NCBI RefSeq assembly: GCF_028689845.1
Contig: NZ_JAQVCH010000003.1
Location: 1 to 64,000, forward strand
Direction: 5' to 3'
Origin: Flavobacterium sp.
GTDB taxonomy: Bacteria; Bacteroidota; Bacteroidia; Flavobacteriales; Flavobacteriaceae
DNA length: 64,000 bases
Both the position numbers and the translations under genes were made by a program. The notes beneath the pieces are model-generated. The model was given only the letters and a program-made list of their open reading frames with translations, made no database searches and had not been told where the DNA came from. Below, piece after piece: positions 54,832 to 63,864 of the stretch. Positions within the stretch are counted from its first letter, which is position 1, and every line of letters starts with the position of its first letter.

Positions 54832-54856
54832 ACATAGGCAAATATTAATTAAAAAA
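54832..54856 (+). repeat. Right copy of an imperfect direct repeat flanking cas2-cas1
   Basis: ACATAGGCAAATATT and following bases to TTAAAAAA match 53512-53536 at 21 of 25 positions. This copy is just upstream of cas1 and overlaps the start of the gpmI terminator. The shared part also holds AATATTTG on the minus strand, which may be part of the cas1 promoter. Confidence 0.4.
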
Positions 54857-54884
54857 CCCGATATAAAACTAGTATATCGGGTTC
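54851..54884 (-). terminator. Terminator of gpmI
   Basis: Stem AACCCGATATA / TATATCGGGTT with seven-base loop and an A run on the left (U tract for the minus strand). Confidence 0.88.
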
Positions 54885-54904
54885 AATTACATTTGTTATT
54901 CTCA

Positions 54905-56422
54905 TTACAACAAAGAATGACGTGTCATCGCTTCTGGTTTTTCAATTCCCATTAAGTCTAAAATGGTAGGAGCAACATCTCCTAAAACGCCATTTTGAAT
55001 GTGTTTCAAATCTTTATCTACTAAAATTATCGGAACCGGATTAGTAGTGTGTGCTGTATTCGGAGAACCATCGGGATTTATCATTGTTTCGCAATTTCCG
55101 TGGTCGGCAATAACAATTGTGGTATAATGGTGTTCTAAGGCAGTTTCAATAACTTCCCTCACACAAGTGTCAACAGCCTCGCACGCTTTTATGGCGGCTT
55201 CCATCACACCAGTATGTCCAACCATGTCGCCATTGGCAAAATTCAAACAGACAAAATCAACTTCTTCTTTCTTTAATTCGGCAACTAAAGCATCTTTTAG
55301 TTCAAACGCACTCATTTCAGGTTGTAAATCGTAGGTGGCAACTTTGGGTGAATTTCTTAAAATTCGGGTTTCACCTTCAAACGGTTCTTCACGTCCGCCA
55401 GAGAAAAAGAAAGTGACGTGCGGATATTTTTCTGTTTCGGCGATTCGTATTTGCTTTTTATGATTTTTTTCTAAAACTTCACCCAAGGTTTCAGTGATAT
55501 TATCTTTATTATAAATCACTTTGATGTTTTGATAGGTTTCATCATAATTTGTCAACGTCACAAAATATAAATTTAACCGATGCATATTGAATTCATGGCA
55601 ATCAAATTGTGTCAAAACTTCGGTTAATTGCCTTCCTCTATCTGTTCTAAAATTAAAAAACAAAACAACATCACCCTCTTTAATTGTAGCAAGCGGTTTA
55701 TTGTTTTCGTCAGTCATCAGAATCGGCTCAATGAATTCATCGGTAATGTCTTTGGCATATGAATCTTGGATGCTATCTACGGCGTTATGCGAATATGTTC
55801 CGACGCCGTTAACCAATAAATCATATGCTTTTTTAACCCGTTCCCATCGTCTGTCACGGTCCATTGCATAATAACGACCAATGATTGACGCTAATTTTAC
55901 GGTTGTGTTTTTGCAATAATTTTCAATTTCAGAAATAAACCGAACCCCAGATTTTGGGTCAACATCACGGCCATCGGTAAACGCATGAATAAAAACGTTA
56001 TCTAAACCATATTCTTGAGTGGCATCAACCAATCCTTTTAAGTGATCGATATGCGAATGCACGCCACCATCTGAAACCAATCCTAAAAAATGAATATCTT
56101 TTTTATTCTCTTTCGCATAAACAAAAGCTTCTTGTAGTACTTTTTCCTGGTTTAAGGTTTTATGAGCTACAGCTAAATTAATTCGGGTTAATTCTTGGTA
56201 AATAATTCGACCTGCACCTAAATTCATGTGACCCACTTCTGAATTTCCCATTTGTCCTTCGGGTAAACCGACATTTAAGCCATCGGTTCGCAGTTCGGCA
56301 TTGGGATAGTTGTGGTAAAGAGCATCTATAAAAGGTGTTTTGGCATGGTCGATAGCAGAAACTTTTGGATCGGGTGAATGGCCCCAACCGTCTAGAATCA
56401 TGAGGATAACTTTTTTGTTCAT
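54905..56422 (-). CDS. gpmI: 2,3-bisphosphoglycerate-independent phosphoglycerate mutase
   Basis: A 505-residue Mn2+-dependent enzyme converting 3- to 2-phosphoglycerate in glycolysis. It belongs to the alkaline phosphatase superfamily: LMILDGWGHSP (metal Asp), the phosphorylated Ser in GQMGNSEVGHMNLGAGR, GLVSDGGVHSHIDHL, HAFTDGRDVDPKSG, YAMDRDRRWERV, NFRTDRGRQL, and the metal sites NFANGDMVGHTG and IADHGNCETM and SPNTAHTTNPVP. All ligands are present. It is a single gene 115 bp from cas1 and appears to be host core sequence marking the right border of the CRISPR locus. Confidence 0.96.
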   Translation of the reverse strand: MNKKVILMILDGWGHSPDPKVSAIDHAKTPFIDALYHNYPNAELRTDGLNVGLPEGQMGNSEVGHMNLGAGRIIYQELTRINLAVAHKTLNQEKVLQEAFVYAKENKKDIHFLGLVSDGGVHSHIDHLKGLVDATQEYGLDNVFIHAFTDGRDVDPKSGVRFISEIENYCKNTTVKLASIIGRYYAMDRDRRWERVKKAYDLLVNGVGTYSHNAVDSIQDSYAKDITDEFIEPILMTDENNKPLATIKEGDVVLFFNFRTDRGRQLTEVLTQFDCHEFNMHRLNLYFVTLTNYDETYQNIKVIYNKDNITETLGEVLEKNHKKQIRIAETEKYPHVTFFFSGGREEPFEGETRILRNSPKVATYDLQPEMSAFELKDALVAELKKEEVDFVCLNFANGDMVGHTGVMEAAIKACEAVDTCVREVIETALEHHYTTIVIADHGNCETMINPDGSPNTAHTTNPVPIILVDKDLKHIQNGVLGDVAPTILDLMGIEKPEAMTRHSLL

Positions 56423-56476
56423 TGGTATGAATTTTAAACAAAGATAAAGATTGTCGTAGTTTTTTGCTACGATAAC

Positions 56477-58882
56477 TTATCCTTTTTTGAACCAATTCTT
56501 GGCTTTATTATAATCGATGAAATAACGAAGACTGATAGAAATAATGTGGTTTAAATCATCATCTAAAAAGGTATCGAGGTTTGAGCCAAAGTTTTTATCG
56601 ATATTATTGGAAAAAAGTTGAGCATTATTTCGATATAAAGCCGTTATTTGACTGCCAGGTGCAAACCACCACGAGTAGGAAACATCAAAATTCCAAATTG
56701 TAAAATTAGAATCTTTATCTGCAGTATAATTAGGGTTAATGATAAAAGTACCATCGTCTTGTAAGGTGTGAAACTTTTTATTTTCAGCATAAGACCAATA
56801 ATAACGCGAGGTTAAATTTAAAGTCATTTTATTGTTTAAAGCATATTTGCCCGAAAAACCATTGGTGAAAGTAAATCGATCTCTTTCGGCCAAAATAATG
56901 TTTTCTCCTACTTGATCAACCCAGCCAATATCACTATTTTGTTTTGAAACATTCACATTATAAATTAAAGTGAATTTATCATTAAATCGGTATCTCGGAC
57001 TCACAAATAAGTCGTAATTGCGTCTGTTTTCTTGGTCAAAATATCGAAATGAAGGCTCAATATCAATCGCAAATCTTCGGTTGTAATTAGATGAAAAAAA
57101 GATGAATGCATTCCCTGTTGCAGGAACAGCCAGGTAACGACCAGGAACACGAGGCTCATAAAAATTATACGTCACCACCGGACTAATTAAAAAACCATAG
57201 CCAAAATAGTCATTTTTCACCGTGCTGGAATTTACATTCGCATTAATCCAATTGTCTTGAAGCTTGCCCGTTGTATTCTCGATTTCTACATAATAATTAG
57301 TGTTTATTCGAAACGAATTATACCATTTTGTTGGATTTATAATGCGATAATTAAAATTAGCATATAAATTATGATAGTTTGTTACAAAATTTATTCCTAA
57401 ATCATTCGGATCAAAATCTTTTGAAACATATTTTGTGGCCAATGAATAACGGTATTTCCCAAAAGTTTTTCCCAAATTGAGATAAGCCGTATAACCATTT
57501 GGTTTTTCATCATCATAAATACTGCTCATTTCTAAATCGCCAGAAACATTAAATTTATTTCCTTTAGTGTTGATGTCGTAAACTAAACCTGTTACGTTGG
57601 CATCACGAAAATCGCCAAAGCGACTCACATTGGTGTTGATAAACGAAACCGATGAATTTTGATTAAATCGTTGGTCAAAAACCAATACATTATAATTGGT
57701 AAAAGGCTCCACAAGTTCTTTTCTTACTTCATTCGTTTCTGTGTTTTTGATGGTTGCATAGGTTTTTTGAGTCGCGGCATTTAAAAATCCTATTCCCAAT
57801 CCGTCAGCGGTTCTTCCTGAAATTTTTACGGCATTAATCAAATCAACCGTATTCGGATATTCAGTGACTGTTTCATTTTCTCCCGTATTCGGATAAGATG
57901 CGGGAGGGCCACCAATTCGTCTGGAATAGACCAAATCTCCCTTAGAAAATAAATCAGTTCCCTCCGTAAAAAAAGGACGATTTTCATTGAACTGTTGTTC
58001 AAATGGTCCCAGATTGAGTTCTACATTGTCAAAAGCGGTTTGACCAAAATCAGGAATTAAAATAGCGTCTAAGGTAAAAGAATCATTTAATCCGTATTTA
58101 ATATCCATTCCGACTTTCCCGGTACTTGTTGTTTCATTATTTACAGATTCCACATACCCTGAAGTGTACGGAATAAAAAATAAGCGAGTTGGCGTGTTGA
58201 TATTTGTAATTCCTTCTAAAATTCCTGCTTGATTGATTGTCGCTCCTTTTGCTCGGTCAATTGGATTCCAAGTGTACGAATACCTATTTCGTTTAATTTC
58301 TCTAAAAAAATTCAATCCCCATGTTTGGATTTGATTTTTAGAAAAACGCAACGCAGCATACGGAATTTCCATTTCTACAATCCAACCCGTATCCGTAATT
58401 CGAACTTCGCTATTCCAAATGGCATCCCAAGAGTAATCTTCTCCATTTTCGGTAGCTAAACAGTCCAACTGAACGCCCGAAGCAGTGACTAAAAAGCGAA
58501 AATCTTGTTGGCCATCATTAAATCCATTTAAAAAAACACCAAAAATATCGGATGTTCCAAAATTATCACGTTGTGTAATTTCTTTATCAATCTTATGGGG
58601 TTGATTGTCATAAAGCACGGCTCCAATATAAACCGCATTGTCTGTGTAGATAATTTTGATTTCGGTTTTTTGATTTTCTTGTTCTAATGCACCATTGTCA
58701 GGTTCAAAACAAATAAATTCATTTGCCACAGGAACGTTGTCCCAAGCCGTTTCATTGAGTTTTCCATCAATTAGAATATTTTCTGCAGTTCTTTTAGCAT
58801 TTGCTGTTTTCTTCTGACTAAAGGCTGTTTGTGCCCCGCAAAATAAAAAAAACAAAATAAAAAAAAGTTTAATTTTTACCAT
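56477..58882 (-). CDS. DUF5916 outer-membrane protein with carbohydrate-binding family 9-like domain
   Basis: An 801-residue secreted protein. The ATG at 58882 (MVKIKLFFILFFLFCGAQTAFSQ) gives the signal peptide; the longer frame upstream is discarded, also because a TACTTTTG -7-like box lies at 58904-58897 on the minus strand. Residues about 25-220 form a CBM9-like sandwich (ILIDGKLNETAWDNVPVANEFICFEPDNG, VKIIYTDNAVYIGAVLYDNQP-type strand, GWIVEMEIPYAALRFS). The rest is DUF5916, with a barrel-like pattern (YRYSLATKYVSKDFDPNDLG, ISLRYFIDYNKAKNWF). The family occurs widely in Bacteroidota, but its function is unknown; a surface role in carbohydrate or other ligand binding is inference. Confidence 0.87.
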   Translation of the reverse strand: MVKIKLFFILFFLFCGAQTAFSQKKTANAKRTAENILIDGKLNETAWDNVPVANEFICFEPDNGALEQENQKTEIKIIYTDNAVYIGAVLYDNQPHKIDKEITQRDNFGTSDIFGVFLNGFNDGQQDFRFLVTASGVQLDCLATENGEDYSWDAIWNSEVRITDTGWIVEMEIPYAALRFSKNQIQTWGLNFFREIKRNRYSYTWNPIDRAKGATINQAGILEGITNINTPTRLFFIPYTSGYVESVNNETTSTGKVGMDIKYGLNDSFTLDAILIPDFGQTAFDNVELNLGPFEQQFNENRPFFTEGTDLFSKGDLVYSRRIGGPPASYPNTGENETVTEYPNTVDLINAVKISGRTADGLGIGFLNAATQKTYATIKNTETNEVRKELVEPFTNYNVLVFDQRFNQNSSVSFINTNVSRFGDFRDANVTGLVYDINTKGNKFNVSGDLEMSSIYDDEKPNGYTAYLNLGKTFGKYRYSLATKYVSKDFDPNDLGINFVTNYHNLYANFNYRIINPTKWYNSFRINTNYYVEIENTTGKLQDNWINANVNSSTVKNDYFGYGFLISPVVTYNFYEPRVPGRYLAVPATGNAFIFFSSNYNRRFAIDIEPSFRYFDQENRRNYDLFVSPRYRFNDKFTLIYNVNVSKQNSDIGWVDQVGENIILAERDRFTFTNGFSGKYALNNKMTLNLTSRYYWSYAENKKFHTLQDDGTFIINPNYTADKDSNFTIWNFDVSYSWWFAPGSQITALYRNNAQLFSNNIDKNFGSNLDTFLDDDLNHIISISLRYFIDYNKAKNWFKKG

Positions 58883-59083
58883 ATCTATATAATGTTCAAA
58901 AGTAAAAAAAGGCAATTAAAAGGCTTCGACTTTATCATTTTCTTATGATTTTCTATTATAAAGACGTTAAATTTGAGATTTGTTACACTTTTAAAATACT
59001 TTTTATTTCATTTTTTCGTTAGCTATTCAATTTCCAAAAAATGATTTAATTTCTTAAAAAATAACGATTTATATCAAATTATA

Positions 59084-59115
59084 TTTGGTATTAAAATTTT
59101 TAATTTTTATGTTTG
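59084..59115 (+). promoter_or_regulatory. Promoter of the short L,D-transpeptidase gene
   Basis: TTTG at 59084-59087, 20 bp, then TATGTTTG at 59108-59115. Start of transcription near 59121, 30 nt before the ATG at 59151. Confidence 0.75.
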
Positions 59116-59150
59116 CAACCCCAAGTCTAATTTTAAACCAAAGAATACCA

Positions 59151-59858
59151 ATGAATTATAAGTTATTATCGGTTTTGTTGTTCGGATTATTTTCTTTTAC
59201 TTCATCAACCAAAAATACCACTAAAGCTCCTATTTTTGCGGAAAACACAACGGCAACTTTCGAATCGAAAGCAAATTCGTTATACCAATCTTTACAATCC
59301 AATAGTTTTAAACTCCCGCAGCTTGAAAGTTTTTCAAATGCGTTGGAAGGATTTTATAAACTGCAACAAAAAGGATTAATTCACAATAATATTTTAACCT
59401 TAATCGATTTTAGTTTGTCTTCAAACGTCAAGCGATTATGGGTTATCGATATGGATTCCAATTCTATTTTATACCATTCTTTAGTGGCTCACGGCAGAAA
59501 TTCTGGAGATGAATTTGCAAACAAGTTTTCTAATAAATCTGAATCATTTCAAAGCAGCTTAGGCTTTTATCTCACTGGCGAAGTTTATCAAGGTAAACAT
59601 GGCCAATCTTTACGTTTAGACGGAGTAGAACGCGGAATAAACGATAATGCTAGAGATAGAGCGGTTGTGATTCATGGAGCAGATTATGTGTCTACTTCAT
59701 TTATTAAACAAAATAAACGTTTAGGGAGAAGTTTAGGATGCCCTGCTTTGCCACAAGAATTAACGGCAGAAATCATCCAGATTATCAAAGACCAATCGTG
59801 TTTATTTATTTATCATCCTTCAGGAAATTATAAAGTTGCTTCTAAATTAATTTCGTAG
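59151..59858 (+). CDS. Murein L,D-transpeptidase catalytic domain protein (short form)
   Basis: A 235-residue secreted enzyme of the YkuD-like group that acts on peptidoglycan stem peptides. The ATG at 59151 (MNYKLLSVLLFGLFSFTSS) yields a signal peptide and fits the promoter; codons upstream lie in the promoter. The catalytic region is HGRNSGDEFANKFSN followed by AVVIHGADYVS and RLGRSLGCPALPQE with the active-site Cys. Whether it forms 3-3 cross-links or trims is not known. Its last 12 bp overlap the end of the convergent long L,D-transpeptidase gene. Confidence 0.9.
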   Translation: MNYKLLSVLLFGLFSFTSSTKNTTKAPIFAENTTATFESKANSLYQSLQSNSFKLPQLESFSNALEGFYKLQQKGLIHNNILTLIDFSLSSNVKRLWVIDMDSNSILYHSLVAHGRNSGDEFANKFSNKSESFQSSLGFYLTGEVYQGKHGQSLRLDGVERGINDNARDRAVVIHGADYVSTSFIKQNKRLGRSLGCPALPQELTAEIIQIIKDQSCLFIYHPSGNYKVASKLIS

Positions 59859-61424
59859 TTTTTGATAAAGAGCGGCATCTAAATTATAAATATCGTCTCT
59901 AAATTGAAGCGTATTTCCTTCGCTCCAGGCTGTCCAATATAAAAGATGAAGATAAATGTCTTGCTTAAAATTGACATTTTTAGTTTTAGCATTCACCAAA
60001 ACCGAATCTATTTTTTGTTTATTCCATTGAATAGAATCGTGTAATAAGGTTTCTGTCAACTCAAACGGATCTTGAACTCGAACACAACCCGAACTTAACG
60101 AACGAATTTCGCGGCCAAAATAACCTCTAGAATTGGTGTCGTGTAAATAAACCGAAAACCGATTTGGAAACATAATTTTAACTAACCCCAAAGAATTATT
60201 CACTCCAGGCGATTGAACGTAGCGATACGACCTAGCTTTAGAAGGATTCCAATCCTCTGCACTCACAATTGTGCTTCCTTCATAAATAGTGATTTTTTTA
60301 TTGGCAAAATAACTCCGATTCCTTGTCGCAGCCGGAATCACATCTTCTTTTAAAATAGTTGGCGGCAACGTCCACGTTGGATTAAATACCACATAACTCA
60401 ATTTTGAAGACAAAATTGGCGTGCTTCTGCTTGCTTTTCCCACAATAATGCGGTGCGTTTTAATCGTGTCACGGTTTTTTATGACAACCAATGTGTAATC
60501 TGGAATATTAATCAAAAGGTACTCTTTTTCAAATTCTCGCGGATACCATCGCCAGCGTTCCATATTAGCGATGATTTGCTCTTTCCGTTTCTTTTTGGAA
60601 AAATTTAAAGCAGAAATTGTTCCTTTTCCAATCACACCATCGGGAGATAAACCATGCCGCAATTGAAATTTTTTAATTCCTTTTAACGTGTTTTCATCAT
60701 AAAAGGAAGTCAGCGAATCGCTTTTTTTCATATCGCCCCAATAAACCAACCTGTTTTTTATTTCTGGCAAGAGCGAATTCGTGTCTTGTAAGACGATTTT
60801 ATCTTTAATTTCCAACTTGGGAAAGGGTCGATCTGAAAAGTTCTCTAACAATTTTAAACTTTTTTTTAATTTCTGATAAACCAAATGATTCGGTTTGACT
60901 TGGTATAAGGCATAATCAAACGAATCTTTTTTTAGAAAGCGGTGTAGCAATTTTTCAAAATTAATCTTATTCGCTTTTAAGTCCCAATCTTTGTATAGCG
61001 TTTTGGGGTCTAACGTTCCTTTCGCAACCTTGAGATTGTACCTATTCAAGTTTTCAGTTAATAAAATATCGTACGCGATTAATTCATTATCTGAAAGTGT
61101 GCTGATGGATTTTTCAAATTCATTAATTTTTTTTATGTCAAAATCGTTGAGATTTAATCCCTCCTCTTCGACATTTTGCAGTTCTCGAAGTAAAGATTCA
61201 CGGCAGTTGTAATCTAGCCAAGCGGTTTGGTAGTTATTGACTCGGTAAAAAGACTGCACCAATGAATCTTTGATTTGACTAACCAAAAGACTGTCAATAG
61301 AAATAATTTTCCCTTCGTTAGTAACTGTTACAACAGGAGGAGCTTTTATAACACTATTTTTTTTCTTCTCCTTTTGACAAGAAAACATGGAAAAAAGCAA
61401 TAAAAAAACAAAAGTATATTTCAT
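59847..61424 (-). CDS. L,D-transpeptidase, YcbB/LdtD-like lipoprotein
   Basis: A 525-residue envelope enzyme that forms 3-3 peptidoglycan cross-links. MKYTFVFLLLFSMFSC is a lipoprotein signal with Cys 16 acylated, unlike E. coli LdtD, which has a membrane anchor. A scaffold domain (about residues 50-240) is followed by a peptidoglycan-binding domain (GIKKFQLRHGLSPDGVIGKGTISALN) and a YkuD catalytic domain with YLHDTNSRGYF and the nucleophile in SLSSGCVRVQDP. Its 3' end overlaps the convergent short L,D-transpeptidase gene, giving two related enzymes at one site. Confidence 0.92.
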   Translation of the reverse strand: MKYTFVFLLLFSMFSCQKEKKKNSVIKAPPVVTVTNEGKIISIDSLLVSQIKDSLVQSFYRVNNYQTAWLDYNCRESLLRELQNVEEEGLNLNDFDIKKINEFEKSISTLSDNELIAYDILLTENLNRYNLKVAKGTLDPKTLYKDWDLKANKINFEKLLHRFLKKDSFDYALYQVKPNHLVYQKLKKSLKLLENFSDRPFPKLEIKDKIVLQDTNSLLPEIKNRLVYWGDMKKSDSLTSFYDENTLKGIKKFQLRHGLSPDGVIGKGTISALNFSKKKRKEQIIANMERWRWYPREFEKEYLLINIPDYTLVVIKNRDTIKTHRIIVGKASRSTPILSSKLSYVVFNPTWTLPPTILKEDVIPAATRNRSYFANKKITIYEGSTIVSAEDWNPSKARSYRYVQSPGVNNSLGLVKIMFPNRFSVYLHDTNSRGYFGREIRSLSSGCVRVQDPFELTETLLHDSIQWNKQKIDSVLVNAKTKNVNFKQDIYLHLLYWTAWSEGNTLQFRDDIYNLDAALYQKLRN

Positions 61425-61745
61425 AAAATAGGCGTATGCTTAATCATTTTTTTTAGTTCTAACAAAAGCGATGCCAATTATCTCTTTTTAGACAATAGTT
61501 TGTGTAAGGTAACTTAATTTTTATTAAAACGCAACTGCTTTATTTTAGATAAAATGAATCAGCTGAGTTGGTTTTTTTTAGTTTCATTCAGAATTACCAG
61601 TCAATAAAGGAGTGATAAACGTACTGTTTTTAGATGTTATACTATTAAAATTAGACAAAATCACATGAATTAAAAAGGATAACAATTTAAAAATAAAACG
61701 GTTATCCATTAGAAATAACACAGATTAATTTTTTTTAAAAAAAAC
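61425..61745. other. AT-rich spacer without recognisable gene
   Basis: About 320 bp between the L,D-transpeptidase gene and the tRNA-Gly promoter. No coding potential is seen in six frames beyond short fragments. A 7-bp inverted repeat (GGATAAC at 61677-61683 and GTTATCC at 61701-61707) has no T run and no obvious role. Confidence 0.6.
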
Positions 61746-61777
61746 TTGCATCAAAGTAAACTATTTTTCTATATTTG
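61746..61777 (+). promoter_or_regulatory. Promoter of tRNA-Gly(TCC)
   Basis: TTG at 61746-61748, 21 bp, then TATATTTG at 61770-61777; start near 61783, six bases before the mature tRNA. Confidence 0.75.
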
Positions 61778-61788
61778 CACTCACAAAT

Positions 61789-61861
<73 letters not shown>

Positions 61862-61870
61862 CTGCAAATA

Positions 61871-61899
61871 ACCCCAAACGAAATTTTGGGGTTTTTTTT
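61871..61899 (+). terminator. Terminator of tRNA-Gly(TCC)
   Basis: Stem AACCCCAAA / TTTGGGGTT with a T run, ten bases after the tRNA. Confidence 0.88.
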
Positions 61900-62113
61900 A
61901 TGAAAAAAATCAAGAAAATAATTCGATTTTTTTGAAAATATTCTTGACAATTCTTGTCTAAATTTAACTACGCATTTTTTGTAACTATCTATATGTCATA
62001 TTATTAAATGTTAAAAAAGAGTTAACATATATTTTCGTTTTTTTTATTTTATTAATTTTATGTTGGATATCCAGAGTAATAATTATTTTCATTAATTTCA
62101 AATTTAAGAAAAT

Positions 62114-62968
62114 ATGAAAACATTTTTTTATAACCTAAGTTCTGGTTTAGTTATTTTTTTGATGGTTTTAACCCTCTCTTCTTGTGAGAAAGATACAGAA
62201 CAAGATGCGAGCTTGAAATTAAGTCCAGAAAAACAAGTGCTGAAAAAAGTTACTTTGTTAGGCAATGAAATTAATTTACCTATTGGTACAGCTTGGTATT
62301 ACACTAACAGAGAAAAAAATGAAGTTGCTTTTGAATTGCCAAAAGGCTATCAATTTCTTTTGCATAACACGTTAACTGGTGAATTTAAGGTAGCTAATGA
62401 TGGAGGAGGTTATTCATGTACTTGTTCAAGCGGTGGAAGTTGTACTACTTTTTATAATGCAGATTTAGGATATGGTTGCTTACAGAGCACTTGTGGTGGT
62501 TCTTGCACAGGTAAGAATGGTAAAGTTAAAAGTAATGAAGTCATTGAAGGTGTTTTATATACCACAAATGATATGGTCGATTCCGATACTGTTAAAAGAG
62601 CAAGTTTGTCAGAAATTGGAAAAAAAGGCATTTTTAAAGTAGCTGCATTCAGAAATGAAATCAAAAGAACTTATGATTTAGTCTACAAACATGTTGATAA
62701 GCCTGATTTTTCTAATCCCAATTTTGAGAAAAATTTAAATAACGACAAATTTGTATTTGCCAAAACCTATTTATTTGGTTTTGAAATAGGTCTAATTATA
62801 CCAAATGACCCAAATTTAGGTAAATTAATGACTAATTTACAACGAGTTGAAGCTCCAAAAAAATGTGATTGCGGTGGTTCAGGTAGCGGCTGTGATTTGA
62901 AAAAAGAGGGATTGTTTGGTTATGTAGCTTATTATTGCACTGGTTGTACAGCTTGTACAATGAATTAA
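62114..62968 (+). CDS. Cysteine-rich lipoprotein of unknown function
   Basis: A 284-residue lipoprotein. The signal peptide ends VLTLSSC, with Cys 24 acylated. A region near residues 95-140 is packed with Cys and Gly (YSCTCSSGGSCTTFYN, GYGCLQSTCGGSCTGK), and a second cluster closes the protein (KKCDCGGSGSGCDLK, YYCTGCTACTMN). Between them is a soluble stretch of about 120 residues with a mixed alpha-beta look. The Cys spacings fit neither ferredoxin nor a classic zinc finger I know; disulfide-stabilised loops or metal binding are both possible. It is flanked by a tRNA unit and a convergent peptidase gene and seems to be monocistronic. Confidence 0.7.
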   Translation: MKTFFYNLSSGLVIFLMVLTLSSCEKDTEQDASLKLSPEKQVLKKVTLLGNEINLPIGTAWYYTNREKNEVAFELPKGYQFLLHNTLTGEFKVANDGGGYSCTCSSGGSCTTFYNADLGYGCLQSTCGGSCTGKNGKVKSNEVIEGVLYTTNDMVDSDTVKRASLSEIGKKGIFKVAAFRNEIKRTYDLVYKHVDKPDFSNPNFEKNLNNDKFVFAKTYLFGFEIGLIIPNDPNLGKLMTNLQRVEAPKKCDCGGSGSGCDLKKEGLFGYVAYYCTGCTACTMN

Positions 62969-63024
62969 AATTTACTTTTACACGTGTTTTAGCTTTAGGA
63001 ACAGATTAAGTATTGACAGAAAAA

Positions 63025-63726
63025 TTAAAAATGTAAATCAGAGTTTGGTTTCAACTCAATTGGATCCTGATTTTTTCTAAATAATCTCGCCGTCAATTCT
63101 CCTTTCAAAACAATCGAATCTCCTTTTACATCTAGCCAACTGCCTTCTCGCAATCCTAAAACAGGCTCGCTATTCAATTGATGAAATTCGTTGATCCGGG
63201 TTTCCCGTGTTTCACCCATGTGTTTCGAACCCAAATCGGGATCTAAATAGTGCGGATTCAAATTAAAAGGAACTACATTCAACGTGTCAAAACTAGGTGG
63301 ATAAACAATAGGCATGTCATTTGTTGTTTTCATCGAAATGCCGCAAATGTTGCTTCCTGCACTTGTGCCTAAATAGGGTGTGCCCGATTCAATCAACTTT
63401 TTTAAAACGTCCAAAACCTTGTTTTCATATAATTTAGAGACCAATAAAAACGTGTTGCCGCCGCCTGTAAAAATTCCTTCCGCTTTTTTCAAGGCTTCTG
63501 CTGGATTATCAAATTCATGTAAACCACGGACTTGAATTCCCAAATCTTTAAAAACAAGTTGCACTTTTTCTGTATAAGCGTCTTCTGAAATCCCACCTGG
63601 TCGGGCATACGGAATAAATAATAGGCTTTTGCATTTAGAAAAATGATTTTTCAATTCTGGTAGTAAATAGTCTAAATAACTGCCGCCATGTACAGTTGAA
63701 GTGCTTGCAATGAGTATGTTTTTCAT
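63025..63726 (-). CDS. pepE: Dipeptidase E (peptidase S51)
   Basis: A 233-residue cytoplasmic serine peptidase that splits dipeptides with N-terminal Asp. The fold is related to class I glutamine amidotransferases. The nucleophile lies in YLGTSAGSNICGISMKTTNDMPIVYPP, the segment GIFTGGGNTFLLVSKL binds substrate, and His in FNLNPHYLDPDLGSKHMGETR completes the site. Length matches E. coli PepE (229). It is convergent to the Cys-rich lipoprotein gene. Confidence 0.93.
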   Translation of the reverse strand: MKNILIASTSTVHGGSYLDYLLPELKNHFSKCKSLLFIPYARPGGISEDAYTEKVQLVFKDLGIQVRGLHEFDNPAEALKKAEGIFTGGGNTFLLVSKLYENKVLDVLKKLIESGTPYLGTSAGSNICGISMKTTNDMPIVYPPSFDTLNVVPFNLNPHYLDPDLGSKHMGETRETRINEFHQLNSEPVLGLREGSWLDVKGDSIVLKGELTARLFRKNQDPIELKPNSDLHF

Positions 63727-63864
63727 TTTAAAATCGTTTACTACAAATATAACAGATTAATTTTTTGGTTCGTTTTTTGGTTTAACAAAATATTACCATC
63801 TTTTTGGGATGGTTTTAGCAACAATCCAAATAGATTTACAACTCCGATTTGATAATCGTTTGAC

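Noticed and set aside
61677..61707. GGATAAC / GTTATCC inverted repeat as terminator or attachment site
   Set aside because: Seven base pairs, 17-base loop, no T run and no duplicated flank; nothing supports a function.
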